Shown here one piece after another: positions 1 to 7,864 of a DNA stretch of 15,767 nt. The notes beneath the pieces were generated by a model. It worked only from the letters and a program-made list of their open reading frames with translations, did no database searches and was not told the origin of the DNA. Every line of letters begins with the position of its first letter. Within the stretch, counting starts at the first letter, position 1. The position numbers and the translations under genes are program-made. Origin of the DNA: Pseudomonadota bacterium (GTDB lineage: Bacteria; SAR324; XYD2-FULL-50-16; JAHJRI01); the NCBI GenBank assembly GCA_022360105.1, contig JAKSDL010000032.1, positions 1 to 15,767 on the forward strand. The letters are read 5' to 3'.

Positions 1-81
1 GTATATCAAGGGACACGGGGCGTTGAAACCCGATCGGAACAGAAAAAAATCGCTGAAGAAAAACGAGGAGACGATAGATGA
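1..81 (+). CDS. 3' end of an unidentified gene (partial)
   Basis: Frame 1 is open from the first base and ends at TGA 79-81. It encodes a highly charged 26-residue tail rich in Glu, Lys and Arg that ends in GDDR. The stop overlaps the start of the WD40 gene in a 4-base ATGA, a typical sign of translational coupling in an operon. The segment is too short to identify the protein. The ATGA overlap and the Shine-Dalgarno for the next gene lying inside this frame are the only support, so this could be a chance open frame. Confidence 0.45.
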   Translation, partial: VYQGTRGVETRSEQKKIAEEKRGDDR

Positions 82-2354
82 AACAGATGGTCAGGACACT
101 TGCTTGTTGGTTGATACTGGTGGTGACACTTTCATCCCTCACTAAAGGGAAAAACACCTCGCAAACGGAACTGGTAGTGCAGAATGGTCCTTACGGCATT
201 GTCCATATGTCGGATTTCAGTCCTGACGGAAAACTACTAGCCACAGTCAGCGGTGATGCCAGACTGCGGATCTGGGAAGTGGAAAGCGGCCGTTTAATAA
301 GGGTCATGGGAGAGGAAGCCTCCCCTATGACAGCAGTGGCTTTTTCCCCGGACGGACTTCATGTGGCGACCGGCAAAAGCCTCGGCGATATGAGCGAGTG
401 CCGCGGTGCCTGCGATTTTCGGATCGAAATCTGGAACATCAAAACGGGAAAGGCGGAACTGACTATTAAAAGAAAAAAGATAGGTCAAGTGTGGGATTTA
501 ACCTATAGTCCTGATGGTAAGTGGATTGCTGTTTCTAGTGGAGGATTAGAAATTAGAAAGGCGAAAAACGGGGAACTCTTAAAAAGAATAAAAAGAAAAC
601 ATGGATTTTGGGAAATTGAATTCAATGGAGATGGTGATTATTTAGCTGGTGGTGGTTTTAAAAAAATTGAAATATGGAGAACAAGTCGATGGGAAAAAAT
701 TCATAATCTAGAGTCACACAAGGGTGATATATCTTCTATACGATTTCATAATTTAAAAAACAGCTTATTATCAGTAAGTTATGATACAACAATAAAACTT
801 TGGAATACCTCCACCGGAAGATTACTCAAGACATACCAAAGCCCTGATAAGCATTATAGTCTCATGGGCGTCGTTATCAGTCATGATGAAAAAAGCGCAA
901 TCATTACAAATTCAAGAGGCAAAATCCGTAAGATGAATCTGGAAAACGGGCAGACAGAAATGCTGTTGGGAAGAGCAGAGAGGAGAAACAACCCCTTTTA
1001 CAGTGCCATGGTATTTGACAAGGGAATCATACAATATACAGCCTGGCAGGATGGAAAAGAGATCCATTCCGAACGGTTTAGAATTCCGAAAGACGAAAGC
1101 AGGCTGAACCTAATCGTGCAAGGCACGCCCAGACACCTTGCTATTCATCCGCAAAAACCACTAATTGCGGTTAGCTATGGGGGCGGGTTTGTCGATCTCT
1201 GGAATTATGAAACAGGCCGTCTTGAACGGGAGATCGGTGCCGCCACCAACATGATCTATACCCTGGCCTTTAGTCCGGATGGCAAGCACCTGGCCATGGC
1301 AGGCAAGGACAACACGGTCAAGCTCTGGAGCCCGGGAGCAACCAGCTATCAAACCCTGGCCGAAGGCGAAGCCTCCATTCGCTCCCTGGCCTTCGGCCCC
1401 GATGGTAGCTGGCTGGCCGCCGGGGGATTCAAACGCCAGTTGAGGCTCTGGGAGACCAACACCCTTGCAGCATCCACAGCTCCCAAAACCAGCGTCAGAA
1501 GCGGTAAGGCTCCCCGTACTATCAGCGGTTTACAGGTAGGGGTCAGCCGTTCCATCGAAGCCCTGGCCTTTCATCCCCAACAGGAGCTGTTGGCCGTGGG
1601 AGGGCACGATGCCGCCATCACCCTCTGGAATCCCTCTTTAGGGCAAGCGGTTGGTCAACTCAGCGATCCCTCCCTCAAGGAGTTCAGCTATGCCCTGGCC
1701 TTTAGTCCGGATGGGAACTATCTGGCTTCGGCTCATGGAGACAAGACCATCCGCGTCTGGAAACTCTCCGACCAGTCCCTTTATCACACCCTGAAGCTTC
1801 ACCGGGTCGATGCCTTCTCCCTGGTCTTTCATCCCAAACAACCCCTGCTCTTTGCCGGCTGCGGGGATAACACCATCAAAGCCTGGGAACTTGGCCAGGG
1901 CCTGTTGATCAAAACCCTGTCCGGTCATGAAGGCACCGTCAATTCCCTGGTCTTTAACCAACAGGGCACCCGACTTTATTCCGGGGGAGGAGACGGGACC
2001 ATCCGCATCTGGAACAACACCGCCACCAGTCCGCTTCAAACCCTGCAGGGCCAATCCCTGGGTCTGTTCGCCATCGCCTTGAGTCCGGATGAAAGCGTGC
2101 TGGCGGCAGCTTCCAACAATGTGATTTTGTGGGACCTGAAACAAGGCAAAGCCCTGGCTACCTTGTGGTCGTTCGGCAAAGACCACTGGCTTATCACCCA
2201 AGGATCAACCTTTGATGCGTCGCAAACCGGCCGTCAAAGCCTGCATGTGGTCACAGGAACCACCGCCCATGCCCTGGAAACCCGGCCAAAGGTCAAGCAC
2301 TCTCCACAGCTTTTAAAGAAGATCTTCAAACGAAGAGTGTTCGGTAAACCTTGA
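78..2354 (+). CDS. Exported WD40-repeat protein, about 14 repeats
   Basis: This 758-residue protein begins with a signal-peptide-like segment (basic start, hydrophobic core at about residues 9-22, cleavage probably near residue 24). It is then almost wholly WD40 repeats: I count about 14 units of the form 'hhAFSPDGxxLAxxxxDxxIxhWxxxxG', ending in IW, LW or VW. Fourteen units suit two seven-bladed beta-propellers, six to seven in each half, with a less regular stretch at about residues 290-350. A C-terminal segment (about 695-758) lies outside the propeller and ends in a basic tail. Such propellers are protein-interaction scaffolds; no catalytic motif is visible. The start is supported by GAGGAG at 65-70, eight bases before ATG. 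Bases of about 470-960 are clearly more AT-rich than the rest of the gene. It converges on the T6SS effector gene; a link with the effector is only a guess. Confidence 0.9.
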   Translation: MKQMVRTLACWLILVVTLSSLTKGKNTSQTELVVQNGPYGIVHMSDFSPDGKLLATVSGDARLRIWEVESGRLIRVMGEEASPMTAVAFSPDGLHVATGKSLGDMSECRGACDFRIEIWNIKTGKAELTIKRKKIGQVWDLTYSPDGKWIAVSSGGLEIRKAKNGELLKRIKRKHGFWEIEFNGDGDYLAGGGFKKIEIWRTSRWEKIHNLESHKGDISSIRFHNLKNSLLSVSYDTTIKLWNTSTGRLLKTYQSPDKHYSLMGVVISHDEKSAIITNSRGKIRKMNLENGQTEMLLGRAERRNNPFYSAMVFDKGIIQYTAWQDGKEIHSERFRIPKDESRLNLIVQGTPRHLAIHPQKPLIAVSYGGGFVDLWNYETGRLEREIGAATNMIYTLAFSPDGKHLAMAGKDNTVKLWSPGATSYQTLAEGEASIRSLAFGPDGSWLAAGGFKRQLRLWETNTLAASTAPKTSVRSGKAPRTISGLQVGVSRSIEALAFHPQQELLAVGGHDAAITLWNPSLGQAVGQLSDPSLKEFSYALAFSPDGNYLASAHGDKTIRVWKLSDQSLYHTLKLHRVDAFSLVFHPKQPLLFAGCGDNTIKAWELGQGLLIKTLSGHEGTVNSLVFNQQGTRLYSGGGDGTIRIWNNTATSPLQTLQGQSLGLFAIALSPDESVLAAASNNVILWDLKQGKALATLWSFGKDHWLITQGSTFDASQTGRQSLHVVTGTTAHALETRPKVKHSPQLLKKIFKRRVFGKP

Positions 2355-2360
2355 TCATTC

Positions 2361-2386
2361 ACCACGAAGACACGAAGGTTTTTATC
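2361..2386. repeat. Dispersed intergenic repeat, ACCACGAAGACAC family, copy 1
   Basis: The sequence ACCACGAAGACACGAAGG followed by TTTTTATC lies just after the WD40 stop codon. A close match (ACCACGAAGACACCAAG, then TTTTTTATCC) occurs at 5818-5849 and a diverged one at 7669-7695. All three are in intergenic DNA. This type of short dispersed repeat is seen between genes in many proteobacterial genomes. Its function is not evident here. Confidence 0.65.
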
Positions 2387-2456
2387 AGCAGGGATAACAA
2401 GTTCCCATCCTGCTATTCCTTAATTATCTGAATTTATGTGGTATATTCGTCAGATT

Positions 2457-2495
2457 GTAGGGTGGGTCAAGCGTAGCGGACCCACCGACGTCTGT
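2457..2495. repeat. GTAGGGTGGGT-type palindromic intergenic repeat, copy 1
   Basis: GTAGGGTGGGTC is followed by AAGCGTAGCG and GACCCACC. The arms GGTGGGTC (2461-2468) and GACCCACC (2479-2486) pair perfectly over 8 bp around a 10-base loop. A second, less symmetrical copy sits at 2613-2646. This resembles a widespread bacterial intergenic repeat ('GTAGGGTGGGTTAGCG...' type). It lies between convergent genes. Confidence 0.7.
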
Positions 2496-2563
2496 TATGA
2501 CACAGTCCGGTTCTCCGTGCTGCGATCCTGGTTAGCCGAAATCACGAAAGTTACAGTTCTACC

Positions 2564-2589
2564 ATGATGGGTAACAAGTTACCCATCAT
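2564..2589. repeat. Perfect 12-bp inverted repeat (hairpin)
   Basis: ATGATGGGTAAC (2564-2575), spacer AA, then GTTACCCATCAT (2578-2589). The arms are perfectly complementary over 12 bp. A degenerate relative (GGATAACAAGTTCCCATCC) is at 2391-2409. It lies between the convergent WD40 and effector genes, so it could act as a transcript-end hairpin for either strand. No T-run follows on either side, so it is not a classical intrinsic terminator. A repeat-family member or protein-binding palindrome is equally possible. Confidence 0.7.
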
Positions 2590-2612
2590 ACGGTTTCCGT
2601 TTCAATGGGGTA

Positions 2613-2646
2613 CGTAGGGTGGGTTCGGCAGGGCAAACCCGAAGTT
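2613..2646. repeat. GTAGGGTGGGT-type intergenic repeat, copy 2
   Basis: CGTAGGGTGGGTTCGGCAGG followed by GCAAACCCGAAGTT. It shares the GTAGGGTGGGT head with the copy at 2457. GGGTT and AACCC form the arms of a weaker hairpin. It lies just before the effector stop codon at 2659. Confidence 0.6.
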
Positions 2647-2658
2647 GGATATTTGAAG

Positions 2659-5589
2659 TTAAAACTGTTTGGAATAGACCAGGGAGCGGTAGCGTTGTGC
2701 CATGTGTTCGGGCAGGTTCCGCTGCAGTGCGGAGTTTCTAACTCTCAAGGTGATGGTGCCGGAGAGATCGTCCACAAAATCCCTGAAATAAAATCGTAAC
2801 CCGATCCGTGTAATCAGGTTGTTTTGGTCCCTAATTACGTGCCAGGTAAAATCCTGCCCGGTTGCTTCCTGATCCAGGGTAAAGGAATGACTGGGAAGCG
2901 ATTGCTCAAAATGTTCGGAACGACCCGAGGGAAAGATGCGATGTCCCCTGATGGAGAGCCGTGACAGTTCGATCGTCGAATCCGGGGTTATCAGCCCGTT
3001 CGGGTTCATAACCAAAACGTAACGGGAACCATATTCCGACAGATCAAACGCATCTTCATACGTTGGCCCTTCGATACCAAAGGTACAGAGAATCCTCATC
3101 AACGATGAGATCTGTCGGTCCAGATCATCCCCGGCGTTTTTCCCCAGAAAACAGGTTTCCCCCCAATTTTCAACAGCAGTGTCGGCGATGAGTAAGACGA
3201 TCCCGCCGATAGCACCGCAAATCGCGCTGCCCAGGAAGAATCCGCCGGCAGCGGAAACCGTCCCGGCCTTAAGCCAGATCATACCTGCAGCAATGGACAA
3301 CAGCGAAGAAACCCCCATCATGCCGTACCCCAGGGCCAGACCGTAATTGCCCCGATGGATTTCGTCAATGGTGTGCTGAATACTTAACACAAAGCCGATG
3401 ACACCCGAGATGATACAAGCAATGGGGCCTACTCGGGGAAACCGGTTGAGAAACCTGAAGGGGGCAAACTTCTGCGACAGGTTCCAGGGCAAGGGATCAT
3501 CCGCATCCCTGGCAAATTCCACTATCAAATCAGCAAAAGCGCCAATGGCAGCGAAAAAGAGTTCGCTGACTCTCTCCTTGTCTTGGTTTTGTGCCAGGGC
3601 AGTAACAGCAGCACAGACATTGACCATTTCCAGTACCTTTCCCAAAACGCTGCCGGTGGCTCTCATCCGTTGATACCAACGTTCGTTATGGATATTGTAT
3701 AATGTAATTTCCGCTTCATATTGCAAAGATGGACCTGAAGGCAAAGGGATTTCAGATCTTAGAAGGAATTTATGAGTTCCGTCTGCCATTACCCATTCTA
3801 CAATTCTTACGTCATGTACCTCTTTAAAATGTCTTTGAGCAGTCAAAAGGAAAGCTACCTGAACGTCTCTTGGGCCAACTTGCTTTGCTAATACTGGAAC
3901 AAAATGTTCCATAAATTCCATCACCGCTCCATTGACTTTTCTTAACGGTGTCAAAACATCAGGAGCAGAAGGATTTTTTTTCAATCGATAATCAATACCA
4001 GCTGCTTGCTCAGTATTCAACAACAAATGATAAAAACTATCGGCATCATCCCAGATCCCGGCGAAGTATTGGTTGCCTTCCTCGGTGAGGTTGAGATTGC
4101 TGAAGACGTCATTGAGAATGGTCAGCAGCTGGTCCTGGTAGTCCGGCTGCAGAAATGGGGCCGGTGTATCGAAGCGGTGGCTGTAGTTGCGGATCAATTG
4201 TTTGAATCGTTCGTCCTGCAGCCAGGCGATAAGGTGCAGGGTGGCGTATTTGGCAGGCAAGTAATAAGCCTTGACATCGTTGGTTTCCTTTTCTTCAAAT
4301 TCATTGAATTTATCTCTGTCAATTTCCCCAAACAGGCCCAATCCCCAGGCATATTTCAGACTATTATTGTCCAGCAGGCTGGAAACTACGCCCCAGATGA
4401 AGGCCTTTTTGCTACGGGTTTCACCTTCCCGCCAGGAAAGGTAGGCATCCAGCTTTTCTCGAAAACCTTCCGCTCTCCTTACGGCCTCAGCCCGGGTATT
4501 GGGAACAACCAGGTAAAACCCCTGCTTGTCCCCGATGCGAGCCGGAATCATGTTTCTGATCCTGGGATCTGCCGCAGGAGTCCTGTTATCCGCCGTTTCG
4601 AATTCGCTTTGAATGGAATCCCCTGACTCCGGAAACCTGTCTTTGTTTTCCAGCATCCAGGCCCTGTCCGTGATTTCACTTCCCAGTTGATGGGCACGGT
4701 TGACCAGGGCATATTCACCTTCAAACAATGTTTTTCCGGAAAGAGGAATATCCGAGGTGATAACAAATGTTTGCTTGTGAAGTGTTTCATCCCTTGGTTC
4801 TTCGGGGAAGAAATCGGGAATAATCGCGTAGGATTGAGCGGCGCCTGCCGAGGTCTCATGCGAATCGTCACCGGCAGTCACCTGTACCGGCTGGTAGATA
4901 CCGTTAAAAACCTTAAAGGTATGCTCCAGTTCAAAAGCCTGGTCCGGAGAGGGACGCATAAAGACATAAATATAGCCGTCTTCCATTTGATCCGACCGGT
5001 TGGGATCTCCCTGGACAACACCGTATTGCCCCATGTCGGGATAGACCAGTGTATCGCCATACTGAATCGTATCGGATTGTGCATCCCTGGTTTCCATAAT
5101 CGTAGTTATATACTCGTGCCTTTCCCTGTCATAGGTTACTCCCCGGACCTGGTTCCAGGCGACGGGATTACCTTCCAGCAGATTTGCATAGGTTTCGCCT
5201 CCCAGTTGGCCAAACGCATCGGCCGGTTCATCCCTTGCAGAACCGATGTTAAAATGTTCGGGCCACCAGCCGTAGGTGGCATATTCACGAAAGTAGTTTA
5301 TTTTCAGGTGGAGATCCCCCACCAGGTTTCTGCGGTAAACGTAGCTGCGATGTGTTTCCGGTTCATCCACCGTATCATTGATGACAGCGGTGAAGGGGAT
5401 AAAGATGGTATAGCCCACAGGCAGTTGTCTGGGTGTTGTGGATGTACCGAGCGGCCAGAACTTCCTGATGATTTGGTTATAGGGATGATTCCAGATCTTT
5501 TCCTCCCATTCCCCCGGTTCAAATCCGTAATCTTCGGCAATTTCGCTCATGGTATTATTTTGACAAATGGTATGGATATACGTGGGCAT
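2659..5589 (-). CDS. LysM-like, VasX-type putative T6SS pore-forming effector
   Basis: The 976-residue product begins with a LysM-like segment (about residues 3-66) containing 'MSEIAEDYGF' and 'LPVGYTIFIPF'. A long soluble region follows with a 'MEDGYIYVFMRP' motif at about 200-215, like the 'RDGYLYV' element of VasX/BTH_I2691-type T6SS effectors. Near the C terminus are clustered hydrophobic segments (about 719-740, 750-775 and 778-803, with a weaker one near 655-690), then 'ENWGETCFLGKN'. This layout of soluble N-terminal region plus glycine-rich hydrophobic helices suits a membrane-disrupting effector. The gene is last in a T6SS-type cluster, 254 bp after the PAAR-like gene. AAGGA precedes the ATG by a few bases. 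The effector role is inferred from architecture and neighbours. No immunity gene is recognisable next to it. Confidence 0.75.
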   Translation of the reverse strand: MPTYIHTICQNNTMSEIAEDYGFEPGEWEEKIWNHPYNQIIRKFWPLGTSTTPRQLPVGYTIFIPFTAVINDTVDEPETHRSYVYRRNLVGDLHLKINYFREYATYGWWPEHFNIGSARDEPADAFGQLGGETYANLLEGNPVAWNQVRGVTYDRERHEYITTIMETRDAQSDTIQYGDTLVYPDMGQYGVVQGDPNRSDQMEDGYIYVFMRPSPDQAFELEHTFKVFNGIYQPVQVTAGDDSHETSAGAAQSYAIIPDFFPEEPRDETLHKQTFVITSDIPLSGKTLFEGEYALVNRAHQLGSEITDRAWMLENKDRFPESGDSIQSEFETADNRTPAADPRIRNMIPARIGDKQGFYLVVPNTRAEAVRRAEGFREKLDAYLSWREGETRSKKAFIWGVVSSLLDNNSLKYAWGLGLFGEIDRDKFNEFEEKETNDVKAYYLPAKYATLHLIAWLQDERFKQLIRNYSHRFDTPAPFLQPDYQDQLLTILNDVFSNLNLTEEGNQYFAGIWDDADSFYHLLLNTEQAAGIDYRLKKNPSAPDVLTPLRKVNGAVMEFMEHFVPVLAKQVGPRDVQVAFLLTAQRHFKEVHDVRIVEWVMADGTHKFLLRSEIPLPSGPSLQYEAEITLYNIHNERWYQRMRATGSVLGKVLEMVNVCAAVTALAQNQDKERVSELFFAAIGAFADLIVEFARDADDPLPWNLSQKFAPFRFLNRFPRVGPIACIISGVIGFVLSIQHTIDEIHRGNYGLALGYGMMGVSSLLSIAAGMIWLKAGTVSAAGGFFLGSAICGAIGGIVLLIADTAVENWGETCFLGKNAGDDLDRQISSLMRILCTFGIEGPTYEDAFDLSEYGSRYVLVMNPNGLITPDSTIELSRLSIRGHRIFPSGRSEHFEQSLPSHSFTLDQEATGQDFTWHVIRDQNNLITRIGLRFYFRDFVDDLSGTITLRVRNSALQRNLPEHMAQRYRSLVYSKQF

Positions 5590-5650
5590 GGTTTCCTTGA
5601 TTGAAAAAGGTTATATTCTTAAGCTACGTTTACCAGGAGTCTATCTCTTA

Positions 5651-5780
5651 TGTTCTTACTTTTACTCTTAATCTTAATTTTGTTTTTAATCCTAATCTTA
5701 CTCTTAATCTTAATCTTGTTCTTAAACCCGCTCAAACCTGATTTGAACTTGAAAGTAATAGCAATTTGATTAAGAGTAAG
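5651..5780. repeat. Low-complexity TTAATC/TTACTC repeat tract with inverted copy
   Basis: From about 5651 to 5726 the plus strand is an irregular array of six-base units such as TTAATC, TTACTC and TTAATT. The minus strand reads (GATTAA)-like units. A perfect 13-bp inverted repeat joins CTTACTCTTAATC (5697-5709) with GATTAAGAGTAAG (5768-5780). The tract separates the PAAR-like gene from the effector gene. The lysine- and isoleucine-rich frame across it on the minus strand (5619-5822) is a by-product of the repeat, not a gene. Confidence 0.75.
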
Positions 5781-5817
5781 CGTAACTATCCAGCATAAAA
5801 CAAGTCCGTATGATTTC

Positions 5818-5849
5818 ACCACGAAGACACCAAGAGAAGTTTTTTATCC
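5818..5849. repeat. ACCACGAAGACAC-family intergenic repeat, copy 2
   Basis: ACCACGAAGACACCAAG followed by AGAAGTTTTTTATCC, closely matching the copy at 2361-2386. Its end overlaps the last codons of the PAAR-like gene (stop complement at 5844-5846). Confidence 0.65.
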
Positions 5850-6488
5850 AGCTGTGTTCTTTTCCACATTTTCCAGATCGGGAAACATGACCTTGTACCC
5901 GGTAGCCCTGATGCCTTCGACCTTGGCACAGCCGTTGTCGTCCAGGTTGCCTTCATGGGTGATTTTTCCATCATGCTTGATGACAAAGCGTTCGTTTGCC
6001 ATGGCATTACCCTCGTCATCCTTTAATTCGATCTCCAGTGTTTTTTCTTCAGTGGCTATTTCGCCGGAACCTCCCACGTCCGGTTGGTCCATACCGGTTA
6101 ACGCTAGGGTATTTATTTCATTGCAAATCATAAAATCGCTTTTGCGCACTACGGGGCGTGATTCGACGAAAACTGATGAAGAACTGTTTAAAAATAAACA
6201 TTTGCCCGATGTTTTCCCCGAAATAATCCCACCTATGGCACCGACTTCATCTCCCTGGCTTTTTTCCACGTGACTTCCGAAACAGGCCACTTGTCCCGAA
6301 TCAAATTGGGTCATGACCGAGGTCACTTTGCAATCCTCGGATTTAGAGATGTTTGGATAGGGAAGAGGCAGCGGTCCTGGTGGTGAAGGGAGTGGAGTCG
6401 TGCAAACATCCGGTATAGTGGCGTTTGCCGTACCACCACTTTTTGTCGTCACTACCGAAAGTCCATCTGCCGATACTTTTATGCCCAT
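5844..6488 (-). CDS. DUF4150 PAAR-like T6SS tip protein with C-terminal beta domain
   Basis: The 214-residue product shows the DUF4150 signature: 'PDVCTTPLPSPPGPLPLPYPN' in two overlapping parts at residues 26-46, and 'SQGDEVGAIGGIISGK' at 77-92. DUF4150 proteins are PAAR-like and cap the VgrG spike of the T6SS, often carrying or recruiting effectors. Residues about 148-214 ('LEIELKDDEG...HDGKITHEG...GCAKVEGI') look like a small transthyretin/carboxypeptidase-regulatory beta fold, commonly fused to spike proteins as an effector-docking module. AAAGGAG stands eight bases before the ATG. It lies 13 bp after the ketosynthase-like gene and so is probably co-transcribed with it. Cargo is most likely the downstream LysM-like effector (inference). 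Confidence 0.85.
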   Translation of the reverse strand: MGIKVSADGLSVVTTKSGGTANATIPDVCTTPLPSPPGPLPLPYPNISKSEDCKVTSVMTQFDSGQVACFGSHVEKSQGDEVGAIGGIISGKTSGKCLFLNSSSSVFVESRPVVRKSDFMICNEINTLALTGMDQPDVGGSGEIATEEKTLEIELKDDEGNAMANERFVIKHDGKITHEGNLDDNGCAKVEGIRATGYKVMFPDLENVEKNTAG

Positions 6489-6501
6489 GAATGTCTCCTT
6501 T

Positions 6502-7590
6502 TTACGATGTTTTTCCTAAAGACCAGTGAACCCGTTCTTTATTTTCAAGTTCCAACAGCACACTTGCCCTGGAATTCCCAAGTGATCCCGCCGTGATCAG
6601 ATTGTACGGTCCTTTTGCGTATCCTTTTCTCCCGGATTCAACAGCCAGGCTGATCAGGGTGGGTATTGCCGCGGCCCCAATATCTCCCCAGCATTGGTGG
6701 GGAGCAATACATTCCCCAGGATTTCCTATTCTCGATCCGATGTTCAGGACGGCATATCCGAAGTCTTGAACGGTATAGCGCTCTCCGTTGAGGGTGGCAT
6801 AGACCTGGTCGATTTTTGTTTCCTTGGGGATTGTTTTCAGCACTTGTTGAATTGCAGAGGACAATCCCAAACCGGTAGAGAATTTGCCTGATTCAAACGG
6901 ACTGGATTCCTTTGTTTCAGCCTCTGCCAGTATGATTGCCTCGGGTTCCAGTTCCCATTGTTTCGCAACGGTTTGATTGGAAACCAGGCAAAATCCTGCT
7001 GCCTGCCCCGGTGTAAATCCGTTTTTGTTGCTACCGCATTTGAGCCGTTTTGTTTCGGTTTCCAGCCATCTCAGTGTTTTTGTTTCAAGATAGGAATCCA
7101 CGCCGCCAATGACGCAAAATGGGTGGTGTTTCAGCTTTTTCCTGGCCGATTGCAGAGCAATTGCACCGGAGGTGTGCCCTGCCTCGATGAACTCAAAGTC
7201 TAAGTTCAGATTCAAGTCAAGTGACAATTGGGAGAGATGCATCGCCAGTCCGGTTCCCAATTGTTTCGGCAACCCCGGCCTTGGTTCCGGCAGTCCTATG
7301 ATCACCGGTATTTCAAGCCGGTGTTCACGTTTTCCTACCAGGGGTTGCAAGGCCTCCTTCAGGGCGGGAAGAGCCAGGGCTCTGAAATGAACCCAAATAT
7401 CCCGATTCAGGTTCAGATCTGCCAACACTGCTATCCTGACAGGTTCCCAGGATTTATCCTTATAGCTTTTGCTTCGAACCATGGCCGTAAACCCGGCTCT
7501 AACGCTGCAAGCCGAAGTTGCCGCACGTTCCCCAAGGGGGGTATAATTACCGCAACGAATGATTACCATTGTTTCTGTTGTATCTGTCAT
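6502..7590 (-). CDS. Ketosynthase/thiolase-like T6SS-associated protein, catalytic Cys absent
   Basis: The 362-residue product has a beta-ketoacyl-synthase/thiolase-like fold signature: 'VIGGVDSYLE' (160-169), 'FTPGQAAGFCLV' (192-203) and 'CWGDIGAAAIP' (300-310). Where ketosynthases carry the nucleophilic Cys (A-C-S/T-x-G), this protein has 'EAGHTSGAIAL', with His139 in place of Cys. It is therefore unlikely to do Claisen condensation by the usual mechanism. Proteins of this type recur beside DUF2169, DUF6484 and DUF4150 genes in T6SS effector clusters, where a structural or chaperone role seems more likely than fatty-acid synthesis; their function is not established to my knowledge. It is separated from the upstream cluster gene by 274 bp of repeat-bearing DNA. 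Confidence 0.75.
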   Translation of the reverse strand: MTDTTETMVIIRCGNYTPLGERAATSACSVRAGFTAMVRSKSYKDKSWEPVRIAVLADLNLNRDIWVHFRALALPALKEALQPLVGKREHRLEIPVIIGLPEPRPGLPKQLGTGLAMHLSQLSLDLNLNLDFEFIEAGHTSGAIALQSARKKLKHHPFCVIGGVDSYLETKTLRWLETETKRLKCGSNKNGFTPGQAAGFCLVSNQTVAKQWELEPEAIILAEAETKESSPFESGKFSTGLGLSSAIQQVLKTIPKETKIDQVYATLNGERYTVQDFGYAVLNIGSRIGNPGECIAPHQCWGDIGAAAIPTLISLAVESGRKGYAKGPYNLITAGSLGNSRASVLLELENKERVHWSLGKTS

Positions 7591-7668
7591 AAAATCAGAT
7601 TCGGAAAATAGATGTATTGTTTATTGATGGTTGTGTCTGTTCAGCATCATAAAACCCTGTCTGTTTTC

Positions 7669-7860
7669 ACTACGGAGACACCAAGGTCACGAAGCTGAAT
7701 TTTACGGGCCTTTAAAGCATAAAGAGAACCGTAAAGAATAACTGGCTTTTTTCCATTCACTGAATTTCAAAAAACGCCAACTATCGAGCTAAACCCTGCT
7801 ACATTTAAGTCTGTACACATTCAAATTCTTTTCCCTGTGATCTCCGTATTTCTGTGATGA
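7669..7860. repeat. Intergenic element bounded by inverted ACGAAGACAC-like ends (copy 3)
   Basis: The 274-bp gap between two cluster genes (7591-7864) holds a diverged copy of the ACCACGAAGACAC repeat at 7669-7695 (TTCACTACGGAGACACCAAG, then GTCACGAAG). At about 7832-7860 is an approximate reverse complement; read on the minus strand it is TCATCACAGAAATACGGAGA then TCACAGGG. The two ends may delimit one mobile or decayed repeat element inserted within the gene cluster. Beyond these ends I see no gene in the gap. Confidence 0.45.
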
Positions 7861-7864
7861 ATAC

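Noticed and set aside
1638..2201. Minus-strand 187-residue open frame in the WD40 gene
   Set aside because: It mirrors the regular WD40 repeat codons and has no independent features.
2564..2589. Perfect palindrome called as a Rho-independent terminator
   Set aside because: The stem is strong but no T-run follows on either strand; listed only as an inverted repeat.
4687..5604. Plus-strand 305-residue open frame
   Set aside because: It is antisense to the effector gene, whose minus-strand product has clear domain structure; the long antisense frame is a coding shadow.
5619..5822. Minus-strand Lys/Ile-rich 67-residue protein
   Set aside because: It is a translation of the low-complexity hexamer tract and has no credible protein features.
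2361..7695. CRISPR-like or transposon array from the recurrent ACCACGAAGACAC motif
   Set aside because: Copies are far apart, unequal and intergenic, with no regular spacing, cas genes or transposase.
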